DNA of 64,000 bases from R-RK-3 sp963842775 (GTDB lineage Bacteria; Pseudomonadota; Alphaproteobacteria; Rhizobiales; Rhodomicrobiaceae). Below, piece after piece: positions 44,430 through 55,326 of this stretch. Below the pieces are notes generated by a model. The model ran no database searches. It was not told the DNA's origin and saw nothing but the letters and a program-made list of their open reading frames with translations. How positions within the stretch are numbered: position 1 is the first letter of the stretch; each line of letters begins with the position of its first letter. The DNA is taken from NCBI GenBank assembly GCA_963842775.1, contig CAWJHQ010000016.1:670777-734776 (forward strand), written 5' to 3'. Both the position numbers and the translations under genes were made by a program.

Positions 44430-45494
44430 GGGGCCGCCTTTGCCGCCTTGCCGCTCCGCGCAAGGGCTTGCCGATAATGCTCGGCATCCCAGTTGAGCAG
44501 CGCGTCCTCATCTTCGACCGTCAGCGGTTCGATCGGGTCGCCGGCCAGGAGCCGTGACGCCACATCCGCGAGGCATCGCACCATGGGATCGACCGCCGCC
44601 ACGCTATCGCGGGGGACGAAGGCCCCTTCGCCGGGAGCCAAGACCAGCTTCGGCGGGGTGCGACTCGTCGGCGGCCAGGATCAGCCCCGCCGCGACGCTT
44701 TCTCCGGCCTCTAAGATTCGAACGCCTCGCCCCAGAAACACGACGTGGTCGGGATAGAGCGAGCCGAGCGCCGCAACGGCGAGGCTATCGGCGTCAAGGG
44801 CCAGGGCATGAGCGCCGGGCATGGACGCAGGGCGGTAAGGCGTGCCCTCGGCGAGGTCGGCAAGCCGCGCCGCTTCGACCCAGGGCTGCGGCCGCCCGAT
44901 GCGCCGCAATCGGGCGGTGACATCGGTCAAAAGCGCCTCGGCGTCTTCGATGGTCGGCCCGGTGACCACGAGGCCGTGCTTGCCAAGTACGATCACGCGG
45001 GCCCCGGCGATCATCCGCTCGGCGATGCCGCCCGTCAGCGGCAGGCCCGGGCGCCGATAGGGCACGAAGATCCATGGCAGGCCCTCCAGCAGCGACCCGA
45101 GCGCCTCCTCGGCATCGGACCGCACGGCCCAGGCGATCGTGTCGACGCAATGCACATGGATGACGACGCTGTCCGGCAATATGGCATGCATGGTCGCTTC
45201 GACCGAAGGCCGCAATCGGCCTGTCGCCAGCACGGGATCGATGAAGGCGGTGCAGTCCTGCGCCGATGGATCGCCGCGTGCGAACGCCTCCAGCAGAGGG
45301 CCGAGCCGCAAGGGCACCATGATGTTTCGCGTCTCCGCCTCTTGCAGCCATGTCCCCGACGCCTTGATCCACATGACGCCGTCCCGCTTCAGCGAGACGT
45401 TTCCACCGGCGGCCTGAACGAGATCCGGATCGGCGCCAATCGAGGCCGATAGCCGGTTCAAAGGCGCAAGCACCGGGATTGGCGTGACCGTCAT
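44426..45494 (-). CDS. class II aldolase/adducin family protein, one frameshift
   Basis: From ATG 45494 (MTVTPIPVLAPLNRLSASIG) the frame carries AAGGNVSLKRDGVMWIKASG, the zinc ligands VVIHVHCVDTIAWAV and VIVLGKHGLVVTGPT. It breaks near 44645; one base change continues it as PGEGAFVPRDSVAAVDPMVR and DALLNWDAEHYRQALARSG to 44426. The total of about 356 residues is longer than fuculose aldolase and fits the extended rhamnulose/'bifunctional aldolase' group. It probably cleaves a keto-sugar phosphate to dihydroxyacetone phosphate plus an aldehyde. It overlaps genes on both sides by four bases. Confidence 0.82.
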
Positions 45495-47029
45495 GCCATG
45501 CTCCCCGCCTTGAATGCGTCGTCGAGCGCGGCTCTGGCAGGCTGGCCGATATGCAATCCGTGCTTGGTGCGGCGGTCCAGAATGTCTTCGGCGCTGCGTG
45601 CCCATTCGAATTTGCGGAGATAGGCGACCTCCCGCTCGTAAAGATGGCGGCCGAATTGGATGCCTAGCTCCTCCAGCGCTCTCGCCCCCGCGAGCACCGC
45701 ATCGGCGCGCGTTCCGTAAAGCCGCGCATAATGCCGCGCCAGATCCGCCGGCAGCCAGCCATGCGCGCTCTGGAAATCGCGCAGAAATGCGTCGAAATCC
45801 GCATTCGGAATGTCGCCGCCGGGCAGACAGGCGCCTGCAGTCCACGCCGCGCCGCTCTCAGGCAGAAATGGCCTGAGCCGTTCGAGGGCGTGTTCGGCGA
45901 GCTTGCGATATGTCGTGATCTTGCCTCCGAAAACGGACAGCAGCGGCGGGACATCGCCGCCGCCGTCGATGTCGAACACATAATCGCGGGTCACGGCGGA
46001 TGGGTTGGCGGCATTGTCGTCATAGAGCGGGCGCACGCCGGAGAAGCGATGCAGCACATCTCCCGGCGTCAGCCGCACGCGCATATAGCGATTGACCGCC
46101 GCCAGCAGATAAGCGACCTCCCCCTCGTCGACCGAGACGTCCTCGGCCAGGCCGTCATAGGGAATGTCGGTCGTGCCGATGAGGCAGAGATCATCCTGGT
46201 AGGGATTGACGAAGATTACGCGATTGTCGCTGTTCTGCAGGAAATAGGCGTGGCGGCCCTCCCAGAATTTAGCGACGACAAGATGGCTGCCCTTGACGAG
46301 CCGCACACGCCGGCTGGCATTGATGCCGCTCACCCGGCCCAGCACGCCTTCCACCCACGGCCCTGCCGCATTGACGAGAACGCGCGCCCTCACCGTATCG
46401 CGGCCGCCGCTCTCCGCGTCCTTGAGCGTGACGACCCAATGCATGTTCTCGCGCCGGGCTGCTATCACCTCCGTCCGCGTCCGGATGTCGGCTCCGCGCT
46501 CCTTCGCGTCCATGGCGTTGAGCACGACGAGGCGGGCGTCGTCCACCCAGCAGTCCGAATATTCGAAGGCGAGCTTGTACTCTTCGCGGATCGCGCGGCC
46601 TTCCGGGGCGGTGCGCAGATCCAGCCTGCGGCAGCCCGGCAATCGCTGCCGTCCGCCGAGGTGATCGTAGAAAAACAGGCCCAGCCGGATCAGCCATGCC
46701 GGGCGCTGCTCCGGCGAGTGCGGCAGCACGAAGCGCATCGGCCAGATGATGTGCGGCGCCGCCCGCAGAAGCACCTCGCGCTCCTTCAGCGCCTCGCGCA
46801 CCAGGCGGAACTCGTAATATTCCAGATAGCGCAAGCCGCCATGTACGAGCTTGCCGGAACGCGAACTTGTTCCTTCCGCCAGGTCGCCCTTCTCGGCCAG
46901 GAGCACGCTCAGCCCCCGGCCGGCTGCATCCCGGGCGATGCCGACGCCGTTAATGCCGCCGCCCACGACGGCCACATCGACAACCCGATCTTCCTCACTC
47001 ATCGATGGACGAGAGCCTTCCATCAGCAA
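45491..47029 (-). CDS. FAD-dependent glycerol-3-phosphate dehydrogenase family protein (GlpD/EryB-like)
   Basis: A 512-residue, intact protein (a start at 47002, MSEEDRVVDVAVVGGG, is possible). It shows the FAD motif VAVVGGGINGVGIARDAAG, then EGTSSRSGKLVHGGLRYLEY (GlpD signature), VRARVLVNAAGPWVEGVL, NPYQDDLCLIGTTDIPYDG and SVFGGKITTYRKLAEHALE. GlpD-type enzymes oxidise glycerol-3-phosphate; the close relative EryB oxidises erythritol phosphate. With a kinase upstream in the same operon it should oxidise a phosphorylated polyol to a ketose phosphate at the membrane, passing electrons to quinone. Confidence 0.88.
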   Translation of the reverse strand: MLMEGSRPSMSEEDRVVDVAVVGGGINGVGIARDAAGRGLSVLLAEKGDLAEGTSSRSGKLVHGGLRYLEYYEFRLVREALKEREVLLRAAPHIIWPMRFVLPHSPEQRPAWLIRLGLFFYDHLGGRQRLPGCRRLDLRTAPEGRAIREEYKLAFEYSDCWVDDARLVVLNAMDAKERGADIRTRTEVIAARRENMHWVVTLKDAESGGRDTVRARVLVNAAGPWVEGVLGRVSGINASRRVRLVKGSHLVVAKFWEGRHAYFLQNSDNRVIFVNPYQDDLCLIGTTDIPYDGLAEDVSVDEGEVAYLLAAVNRYMRVRLTPGDVLHRFSGVRPLYDDNAANPSAVTRDYVFDIDGGGDVPPLLSVFGGKITTYRKLAEHALERLRPFLPESGAAWTAGACLPGGDIPNADFDAFLRDFQSAHGWLPADLARHYARLYGTRADAVLAGARALEELGIQFGRHLYEREVAYLRKFEWARSAEDILDRRTKHGLHIGQPARAALDDAFKAGSMA

Positions 47030-48065
47030 GGGTTGCGCGGCGGCTCGCCCGCGAGATAGCGCCGTACTTCCTCGGCGGCGAGGGAAGCGGCGTGGGTCAC
47101 GGTCTTCAGCGACGATCCGGCGATATGCGGCGTCAGCGTTACATTCGGAAGCTTGAGCAGCGGCCAGTCGGGCGGGACCGGCTCGACAGCGAAGGTTTCC
47201 AGCATCGCGCCGCCGAGATGGCCGGACGACAGCGCCTCATAAAGCGCGTCATAATCGACGAGAGGACCGCGCGCGGTATTGATGAGCGTCGCTCCCGCCT
47301 TCATGCGGGCAAGCGCCGCCGCATCGATCATGCGCGTGGTTTCCTCGGTCACGCGCGGATGCAGCGTCACCACATCGGCCTCGGCAAGCAAGCTGTCCAG
47401 ATCGACGTGCTCGACCCCGTCATTGCGATCGGCGGCGGTGAGCTGGACATAGGGATCGGCAACCAGGATGCGGCAGCCGAACGCCTTGAGCAGCCGGACC
47501 ACCCTTGTGCCGATCTGGCCATAGCCGATCACGCCGATCGTCATTTCGGACAGCTCGCGGCCGGTGCGGTCGGCGCGGTAAAGGTCGCCGCGCCAATGTC
47601 CCTGACGCAGCGCATCATGGCCGCGGGTGATATTCCGCGTCTCGGCAATGATGGCGCCGATGGTGAATTCGGCGACCGCCGAAGCGTTGCGGCCCGGCGT
47701 GTTGACGACGAGAATGCCCCCTCGCGCGCCGGCGTTCATATCGATATTCACCGGTCCGCCGCGCGACACGGCGACAAAGCGCAGGGCAGGCAGACGCTCG
47801 ATGATGCCCGCCGACAGCGGCGCCAGATGCGTCACCAGCAATTCGGCGTCGCCGGTCAGAGCGACGACTTCGTCCGGCGTGCCCATATATTCCTTCAGCC
47901 CGTCGAGCCCGGCTGCGGCATAGCCATGTTCCATGGGCTCGTCGGGCCAGGGCAGATCGTGGCCGCTTATGTCCAGCTCCGCGTCCTTGCACGACCGCGG
48001 ATCGCGGCTTCGAACATGTCCGACCGCATGAACAGGTCGCCGATGATGGCTATCTTACGCGGCAT
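47023..48065 (-). CDS. D-isomer-specific 2-hydroxyacid dehydrogenase, one frameshift
   Basis: Starts MPRKIAIIGDLFMRSDMFEA at 48065. The frame breaks near 47990 and continues CKDAELDISGHDLPWPDEPM after a one-base correction. The rest is intact: NTPGRNASAVAEFTIGAI, the NAD-binding TIGVIGYGQIGTRVVRLLKA, INTARGPLVDYDALYEAL (catalytic Arg region) and LPNVTLTPHIAGSSLKT (catalytic His). The total of about 347 residues fits. It is an NAD(P)-dependent reductase/dehydrogenase of D-2-hydroxyacids. Its start overlaps the stop of the upstream kinase, and its end overlaps the GlpD-like gene. Confidence 0.85.
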
Positions 48066-49623
48066 TGTCCGGCCCCTGCTGCGATGCTGCAAAGCGCGCC
48101 AGATCGGCCGCATGGCTTTCCGCGTTTCGAGATAGATCGGGAAACTGCGCGCGAAGGCCGCCGCGATCTGCGCATCGGGTTCGGTCCGCTCGCCGAGCAG
48201 AGGATCGACCCATTCGGCGGCGCCGCCGCGATATCGGGATAGACGCCCTGCTGCACGGCCGCGATGATCGCCGCACCGGCGGCCCCGGCTTCCTCCCGTC
48301 CGGCACGGCGCACGGGGGTGCCGAGCGCCCCGGCAAGCAACTGCCGAGCGCCTTCGACCGCGCCGCTCCGCCCGCGAGGCGCACCTCGGCCGGGATGCTT
48401 TCCCATGACCGAATAACAGTCGCGCGCGGCGTGGCAGAGCCCTTCGAACACCGCCCGCATCAGGTCGGCATAGCCCATGCCGGATTCGAGCCCGATGAAT
48501 TGCGCGCGCGCCGAAGGGTCGAGAAACGGTCCGCGCTCGCCCGCGCGCGAAATGTAGGGATGGAAGAGCAGACGGCATGGCGGGCGGTCGAGGATACGCT
48601 CGTCCAGACCGGCCAGAAGATCCGTGCGGTTGCGCCTTACGCCCTCTCCGCGAGGATCTCGCAAGCCAGATCGAGCAGCCAGTCGATATTGAGGGTCGCC
48701 GCCATGTTCGACTGCATCTGCGCCGACATGCCCGGCGCGGGAAAGGCCATCGTGTAGCCGCTGCCTTCCGGATTCAGCACGACCTTTTCCGAGCTGGTGG
48801 CGAGACGCATATGCATGCCGGTCGAGCCGATGACCGTGCATCCGGCCTCGCCCGAAGGGTCGAACAGCCCGCCGCCGAGCCCCGTGCAGACGACGTCCAC
48901 GGAGCCGAGCACGACAGGCGTTCCCGCAAGAAGCCCGGTCTCCTTCGCCGCCGTCGGCGTGAGCGCGCCGGCCTCGCGCATGCCGTCGACGATGCGCGGC
49001 AGCAGGCGCTCGCAATCGCCCGCGCCAAGCGCATCAAGGATGCCCGGCGCATACTGCCGCGTCACATAGGAGCCGAAGGTGAAGTTCCCCTCGGACGGAT
49101 CGGTGGCGCGGTCATCGGTCAGCTTGAAATAGAGCCAGTCCTTGCAATGATGCGCGCTTGCCGCCTTCGCGATCACCTCCGGCCGGCGGCGGCGCAGCCA
49201 GGCGAGCTGAACGCTTTGCTGACAGGCATTCACGCCGGTGCCGGTGCGCTCATAGTGGTCGCGATAGGAGGCATCGGCGACGAAACTTTCGGTGATCCCG
49301 GCGGCGCGCGAATCCAGCCAGAGCCAGGCCGGGGCAACGGGCTCGCCGTCTCGGTCGATCAGCCAGGTGCCGTCGCCCTGTGCCGTCACGGCGAGCGCGA
49401 GGGTCCGGCCCGGCAGGTCCGGCAATTTCTCGCCGAGCAGGCGCAGCGTTGCCGCCGTATCCGTCCAGGTCCGCGCCATATCCTGCTCGACGCCGCCATC
49501 GGCAAGCGTCTCGTAGCTGTTCGGCGTCGCCGCGATCGCAAGCTGTTCGCCGGCCAGCGTGAAGGCGACGGCCTTGATGACGGACGTGCCCGCATCGATG
49601 CCGATCAGGATGTCGCGCGTCAT
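48055..49623 (-). pseudogene. FGGY-family carbohydrate kinase (EryA-like), about four frameshifts
   Basis: Starts MTRDILIGIDAGTSVIKAVA at 49623 and is intact to about 48650: DGGVEQDMARTWTDTAATLR, ALAVTAQGDGTWLIDRDGEP (substrate loop), VVLGSVDVVCTGLGGGLFD, VIGSTGMHMRLA. Afterwards family sequence continues in shifting frames: FHPYISRAGERGPFLDPSAR, SGMGYADLMRAVFEGLCHAA, VYPDIAAA, EWVDPLLGERTEPDAQIAAA, and a stop in the frame ending QQGPDNAA at 48055. Breaks fall near 48650, 48400, 48240 and 48090. The N-terminal half resembles erythritol kinase EryA. It should phosphorylate the imported polyol. Confidence 0.8.
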
Positions 49624-50746
49624 GCGAGCTGTCCTCCATGCGCGATGGCCCGCCCGCTCGTGCTGTCGAAAAGGTGCAGGTCGGCGGCGCGGATCGACAG
49701 CGCGATCTCCTGCCCCACGGCCAGCGGAGATGCTCATGCGAGACGGAGACCACGGTCATGGCGCCGAGTTCGGCGGCGACATGCGTTTGATCGCCAAGCC
49801 ATTGGCAGGAGGAGACGCGCGCCTTGATCGGCCCATCGCCGATGCGCAGGCGCATGCGGACGTGATCCCGATCGTCACCGTGCCGAGGCCGAGAATCCGG
49901 TCACGGACCGGGCGGGCAATCGCGTCCTGCGGAAAGGCGATGACGGCGCGGCCTTCGTCGAGCGTGAACCGAACCATCTCGCCGTCGCCGCCGACGCGCG
50001 CCGAAGACGTTCATCGGCGGCTCGCCGATGAATGCGCCGACGAAAAGGTTGGCGGGACGCTCCTTCAGTTCGGCGGGCGTCGCATATTGCTGCAATTCGC
50101 CGTCTTCCATCACCGCGATGCGGTCAGCCAGCGCATTCGCTTCGGTCTGGTCATGGGTGACGAGGATCGTCGTATTCGCATGGGTGCGCAGATAATGCTT
50201 GAGGCGGCCGCGCAGCATGGCGCGAAGCTGCGGTTCGAGCTGGCCCATCGGCTCATCGAGCAGGCAGAGCTTTGCATTGCGCACCAATGCCCGGCCGAGG
50301 CCCGCCCGCTGCTGCTGCCCTCCGGAGACGAAGCTGGGATAATTTTCGAGGATGTCGGAGATCTCCAGCAGTTCGGCGATCTCGTCCACCCGCTTCCTGG
50401 CCTCCGAAGCCGGCAGCCTCGCCGATTTCAAGGCGAAGGCGATGTTTTCGCGGATGGTCAGCGGCGGATAGAGAGAATAGGCCTCGAATGCCATCGCGAC
50501 GCCGCGTCTCGCCGGGGGCAGGTCGTGGATCGGGTTGCCGTCGAGGCGGATTTCGCCGCCGCTGACCTCCTCGAAGCCGGCGATCATGCGCAGCGTCGAA
50601 GTCTTGCCGCAGCCTGACGAGCCGAGCAGGGCGACGATTTCGCCGCGCTGAATATCGAGGCTGAGGTCCTTGACCGCCACGACCGGCTGCTTGCCGCGTG
50701 ACCGGTAGACCTTGTCGAGATGTTCGATTACGAGTTCGCCCGCCAT
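49620..50746 (-). pseudogene. polyol/sugar ABC transporter ATPase 2, about three frameshifts
   Basis: Starts MAGELVIEHLDKVYRSRGKQ at 50746. Walker A LLGSSGCGKTSTLRM, signature FVSGGQQQRAGLGRAL, Walker B LCLLDEPMGQLEPQLR and H-loop ILVTHDQTEANALADRI are present; in the Q-loop the usual Gln is Glu (MAFEAYSLYPPLT). Breaks near 49985, 49870 and 49730 split the C-terminal regulatory (MOI/TOBE) domain, whose parts read MVRFTLDEGRAVIAFPQ, MRLRIGDGPIKARVSSCQWL and LHLFDS-like sequence. It ends at 49620, overlapping the kinase start (ATGA). It pairs with ATPase 1. Confidence 0.82.
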
Positions 50747-50757
50747 GATCCGTCCTG

Positions 50758-51856
50758 CTATGCGGTCGCGACAATGCGCTCGCCCGGTTTCCTGGTCGAA
50801 GAGGTGGAAGCCGCCCGGCAAAAAGCTGACCTCGACTTCGGCGCCCTGCCTCCGGAATCGCCGCTCCCCCACGATGGAAGCGATGCGAGAAACTCCCAGC
50901 CGTTCGGCGCCTTGAGCAGCAGGACCGTGCGTTCGTTGAGCGGCGTCACCGCCTCCACGACCGCGGCGAGCGCGCCAGGCATATGCGAGCCCTGTGCGAC
51001 CACCACCGCCTCCGGCCTGATGCCGACAGTCACCGCGCCGCCCGTATAAGGGAGATAGCCGGGATCGAGGTAGACCAAGGCGCCAGCGAGCGCGACCACG
51101 GCGGCATTCCCGAGCGTCTCGATGCGGCTTTCGGTGATGTTGATCGCCGGATCGCCGAACAGCCGGGCGACGGCGAGCGATCGGGGCGTGTCGTAGATCT
51201 CCTCGGGCGTCGCGACCTGCTCGAAAGAGCCGTCGCGCAGCACCGCGATCCGGTCGGCGAGCGCCATCGCCTCCTTATAGTCCTGCGTGACATAGAGCAC
51301 GGCCGAGCCGGACTGCCGCAGCAGCCGGGGCAATTCCAGCCGCATTTCGAAGCGCAGCTTGGCATCGACATTGCGCAAAGGGTCGTCGAGCAGCAGCAGC
51401 TTGGGCGAGCCGCCAGCGCCCGCGCCAGCGAGGTGCGCTGCTTCTGGCCGTTCGACAATTCGCGCGGCGCGTGGTCGAGAACGTGACCGATCTTGAGCAG
51501 CCGCGCCACCTTGCCGACACCCGCCGGCGACGCCATTCGCGCGGCTGCGAGGCCCGAAGCGGACTGGCGATGTTCTCGAAGGCGGTCATATGCGGAAAAA
51601 GCGCGAAATTCTGGAACGCCATGCCGACGCCGCGGTCTTCGGGCGGCACATCGGCCATGTCGCGGCCCTCGATCACGATCGAACCGGCGGTGGGCTCCTC
51701 CAGACCGGCGATGAGCCGCAGCAGGACGGTCTTTCCGGTGCCGGAGGGGCCGAACACCACGATGATCTCGCCCGCGCTGAGGCGCAGCGTGATGTCCTCC
51801 AGCACCGCGTGACGGCGAAAGGATTTGGCGAGTGCGTCGACTTCCAGAAGTGCCAT
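50758..51856 (-). pseudogene. polyol/sugar ABC transporter ATPase 1 (degenerate catalytic motifs), about four frameshifts
   Basis: Starts MALLEVDALAKSFRRHAVLE at 51856. Walker A FGPSGTGKTVLLRLIAG and Q-loop MAFQNFALFPHMT are normal. The signature reads LSNGQKQRTSLARAL, Walker B reads LLLLDDPLRNVDAKLR (Asp where the catalytic Glu should be), and the H-loop reads LYVTQDYKEAMALADRI (Gln instead of His). These substitutions suggest a weak or inactive ATP site. Breaks near 51550, 51410, 50870 and 50790 are inferred; joining gives the ending EVSFLPGGFHLFDQETGERI at 50758. It lies four bases after the permease gene. Confidence 0.82.
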
Positions 51857-51860
51857 CGCC

Positions 51861-52718
51861 CTAACCCTTCACAGCGCCGAGGGAGAGGCCCTCGACCAGA
51901 TAGCGCTGGGCGTAGAGCGCCAGGAGCAGCGTCGGCGTGACCGACAGCACGATCGCGGCGGCGATCTGCCCATATTGGATGCCGGATGCGGTGACGAAGG
52001 CCAGCGCCCCAACCGTCACCGGCTGCTTGTCGGCCGAGGCCAGGATCAGCGCGAAGATGAAATTGTTCCAGGCGAAGATGAAGGCGAGCAGCCCCGCCGC
52101 CGCGATGCCCGGCCGGGCAAGCGGCACCGCGATCTTGCGGAAGGTCCGCCACCAGCTATTCCCGGCGAGCCGATAGGCGTGCTCGATATCCGGGCTGATA
52201 TCCTCGAAATAACCGCGCACGATCCACAGGATCAGCGGCAGGCAGATGAGCTGATAAACCCAGATCAGGCCGATATAGGTGTCGGTGAGCCCGAGCGTCT
52301 TGAAATAGAGGCTGAGCGGCAGCAGCACCAGGAGCGGCGGCGCGAAGCGGAAGGACAGGAGGGTGAAGGCGATGCTCTCGCCGAGCCGGAAGCGGTAGCG
52401 CGCGAAGGCGTAGGCGGCCGGCACGCCGAGCAGCAGCGACAGCGCCACCGACGCCGATGACAGGATCACGCTGTTGCCCAGGTTGCGCATGAAGGCGATG
52501 TCGAGATTGCCGGCGGTCGTCTCCAGCGTGCCGGTGAGCAGCGCCTTGTAATTCGAAAGCGTCGGCTCGAAGACGATGCTCGGCGGCATGCGCAGGATGG
52601 TCGCGTTCGTCTGGAACGACATCAGGAAGATCCAGAAGATCGGAAACAGGAAGAACAGCAGCACCAGCGTGATCGCGATGCCCCGCAGCGTCTTTTCAAC
52701 GGTCGATGTGTGATCCAT
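51861..52718 (-). CDS. polyol/sugar ABC transporter permease (MalG-like)
   Basis: A 285-residue, intact membrane protein with six hydrophobic segments. It begins with a cytoplasmic MDHTSTVEKTLRG, then GIAITLVLLFFLFPIFWIFL and the periplasmic loop RMPPSIVFEPTLSNYKALL typical of MalG/UgpE-type permeases. The EAA loop is DIEHAYRLAGNSWWRTFRKI. It pairs with the permease at 52728-53664, and its start overlaps the end region of that gene (ten-base gap). Confidence 0.9.
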   Translation of the reverse strand: MDHTSTVEKTLRGIAITLVLLFFLFPIFWIFLMSFQTNATILRMPPSIVFEPTLSNYKALLTGTLETTAGNLDIAFMRNLGNSVILSSASVALSLLLGVPAAYAFARYRFRLGESIAFTLLSFRFAPPLLVLLPLSLYFKTLGLTDTYIGLIWVYQLICLPLILWIVRGYFEDISPDIEHAYRLAGNSWWRTFRKIAVPLARPGIAAAGLLAFIFAWNNFIFALILASADKQPVTVGALAFVTASGIQYGQIAAAIVLSVTPTLLLALYAQRYLVEGLSLGAVKG

Positions 52719-52727
52719 GGCCGCGCC

Positions 52728-53664
52728 TCAAGCCAATCCGTGCGTGCGTTGACGCAGCTTCAGCCATTGTTTGATGAAGATGTTCGAGAGGAAGTAGGTG
52801 ATGGCCCAAAGGATCATCAGCAGCGCCGCCGAGCGTCCGACATTGGTGTATTGGAAGAATTCCAGATAGGCCTGCACCTGGAACACCATCAGCGTGTCGC
52901 CGGGGCCGCCTTGCGTCATCGAATAGATGATGTCGAATTGCTGGATCGTGTCGAGCAGGCGGAACAGCGCCGCGGTGATGATGTAGGGCATCAGCATCGG
53001 CAGGGTGATGCGGAAAAACACAAAGCTGCGCGGCACGCCGTCCAGCGCCGCCGCCTCGAACGGCGCCTTCGGCAGCGAGCGCAGGCCTGCCAGCAGCAGG
53101 ATCATGATGAAGGGCGTATAGACCCAGATGTCGACGAGCGTCACGGTGAGCAGCGCCGTCCTCGGGTCGGAGGCCCAGCGGAAGTCGCCGACGCCGACCA
53201 GCGAGACGAGATAGCTCAGAATGCCGAAATTGGGGTTGGTCATCAGCTTCCACATCAGGGCGGCGAGCGCCGGCGCCGTCATCAGCGGCAGAAGCAGAAG
53301 GATCGAGACCAGATTGTTGAACCGCGTCGGCTTCTGCAGAAGCAGCGCGATCGCGAGCCCGAAACACAGCTCGATGCCGACGGTGAGGCCGGCATAGACG
53401 AGCGAGATCTTCACCGTGTTCCAGAATGCGGCGTCGCTGAGGAAATTGATGTAATTGTCGACGCCAGATAAAGCCCTTCAGTCCCGGCAGGTTGAGCCGG
53501 AAGCGCAGCGTCGAATAATAGACCGCCGTGAAGAACGGGATGAGAATCCCGATGCATACGAGCAGCGCGGGCAAGCTGAGCAGATAGGGCAGCAGCCGGC
53601 GGCCGATGCGCCACCTGGAGCGCGGCCGCGAGACAGGTTCCGCTGCGGCGGTGATGCTCGCCAT
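52728..53664 (-). CDS. polyol/sugar ABC transporter permease (MalF-like), one frameshift
   Basis: Starts MASITAAAEPVSRPRSRWRI at 53664, then LLPYLLSLPALLVCIGILIP (first membrane segment) and TAVYYSTLRFRLNLPGLKGF. A break near 53460 joins to the main part, which is intact from 53414: MKISLVYAGLTVGIELCFGL, FIMILLLAGLRSLPKAPFEA, EAAALDGVPRSFVFFRITLP (EAA loop) and DIIYSMTQGGPGDTLMVFQV. About 312 residues in total. It forms the heterodimeric membrane channel with the MalG-like permease. Confidence 0.87.
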
Positions 53665-53849
53665 GACGTCTTCCGTAGATAGGTTCGGTCGCAATTCGCC
53701 AGCAGGCGTTTGCCGGGTGCCGACAACAGCCTGCCTGGACTTTCTTGATTATGCATCATTTCACGAAAACGGGGGAGGCCGGTTTTCGAGATGATGCTTG
53801 GCGCCCGGCGCAGAATCTGGGCCGCGCCAGGGGCTCGCGGGCTCAGCGC

Positions 53850-55289
53850 TTAGCCGAGTCCGGCGTCCTTGAGCTGCTTGTCGATATTCGCGGCAAGCTT
53901 GTCGAGCCCTTCGTCGACCGGCACTTCCTTGGCGACCATCTTCTGCAGCGTCTCCGCCCACTGCGTCGTCAGGTCGAAGAACAGCGGCTGCGGGGTGAAG
54001 TAGATTTTTGCGCCCGGCGCCGACAGATCATGCTGGTTGAGATAGCCGGGATAGGTGGTGTCGATCCGCTTGCGGAACACCTCGTCCTTCCAGACCGACG
54101 CCCGCACCGGATTGACGAAGTCCATCTTCTGCGCGCCGAACAGGCCGTGCTCGGCGGAAGACGCCCATTGGATGAAGTACCAGCCGGCGTCCTTCTGCTT
54201 GGAGAAGTTCGACAGGGCGAGCGACCAGATCCAAACATTCGGCGTCGGCGCGGTGGCGGCCGGGTTCGCGGCAAACGGCGCGTAGCCGATATGGCCCTTC
54301 TCCTTGTTGTCGCCGCCATTCATGAAGTAGCCGAGAATGTCGGCATCGAAGATCATCGCCGACGCGCCCGCGCCCAGATCGGTGCCGACCTGATACCAGG
54401 TGTAGGTCGACCAGTTCTTCGGACCGGATTCCTGGATCATCTGCACCCACTGCTTGTGGAATGCCTTGGAGACCGGCGTGTTCATCGCCGCCTTGAGCTT
54501 GCCGCCCGTGACGGTGAAGTCACGCTGGCCGAACGAGGAATAGCCCGACAGGAAGCCCGGATGGATCGTCGCCCAGGAGCGCGAGCCGCGCACGCCGACG
54601 CCGTAAGGTCCGCCGAGATCCTTGGTGAGCTTGGCGGCGGTCGCCACCATCTCGTCCATGTTCTTCGGCGGGGTGACACCGGCCTTTTTGAACATCTCGG
54701 TGTTGTAGGAGATGTTGTTGAGCTCATAGCCCCAGGGAACGCACCATTGCTTGGCGTCGGCGCTGCCGAGTTCTCCGCCCGGCACGCCGTTCCAGGCCGT
54801 GGACGAGCGCAGGCCCGGAAGCACGTCGTCCCAGGCATATTTCGGGTTCGTTTTCGCCGGGTCCTTGATGTACTCGTTGAGGTCGGCGATCCAGCCTGCC
54901 GGACCATAGGTCCAGGTCATATAGGCGCCGGTCATGAAGGCGTCGTACTCGCTGGACGAGGACGAAAGCGCCGCCGTCACCTTGTCGAAATACACATCCT
55001 CCGGGAAGATGTCATAGGAGACATCCATGCCGGTCATGTCCTTGAAGGCGTTGAGATTGGCGATCATGGCATCCGCGTAAGGATGCTTGTTGAGAAGCAG
55101 CTTGAGCTTCTTCCCCTTATGCTTCTGCCAGTCGAAATCGGCCGCCATGGCGTTGGTCTGCGCCAAATTCAGCATCATGCCCGCCGCGGCGGCGCTGATG
55201 CCGAGCTTGCCTGCGGCAGCCAGCAATTCGCGCCGGCTCAGCTTCCCGCTGACGAACGCCTCGAAGAGTTCTCGTTCCTTATGCGACAT
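53850..55289 (-). CDS. ABC transporter substrate-binding protein (family 1) with Tat-type signal
   Basis: A 479-residue, intact protein from ATG 55289. The N-terminus MSHKERELFEAFVSGKLSRR followed by ELLAAAGKLGISAAAAG has the twin-arginine pattern (SRRELL), so it is probably exported folded by the Tat system. The mature domain shows family-1 solute-binding features (NLNAFKDMTGMDVSYDIFPE, YDAFMTGAYMTWTYGPAGWI, WCVPWGYELNNISYNTEMF, GTDLGAGASAMIFDADILG). It should bind a sugar or polyol; the specificity is not readable. The gap to the permease is about 185 bases and may hold a stabilising stem. Confidence 0.9.
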   Translation of the reverse strand: MSHKERELFEAFVSGKLSRRELLAAAGKLGISAAAAGMMLNLAQTNAMAADFDWQKHKGKKLKLLLNKHPYADAMIANLNAFKDMTGMDVSYDIFPEDVYFDKVTAALSSSSSEYDAFMTGAYMTWTYGPAGWIADLNEYIKDPAKTNPKYAWDDVLPGLRSSTAWNGVPGGELGSADAKQWCVPWGYELNNISYNTEMFKKAGVTPPKNMDEMVATAAKLTKDLGGPYGVGVRGSRSWATIHPGFLSGYSSFGQRDFTVTGGKLKAAMNTPVSKAFHKQWVQMIQESGPKNWSTYTWYQVGTDLGAGASAMIFDADILGYFMNGGDNKEKGHIGYAPFAANPAATAPTPNVWIWSLALSNFSKQKDAGWYFIQWASSAEHGLFGAQKMDFVNPVRASVWKDEVFRKRIDTTYPGYLNQHDLSAPGAKIYFTPQPLFFDLTTQWAETLQKMVAKEVPVDEGLDKLAANIDKQLKDAGLG

Positions 55290-55326
55290 ACGCACGTCCT
55301 CCCTGGGCTTTGTTGTTTCCTCAATG

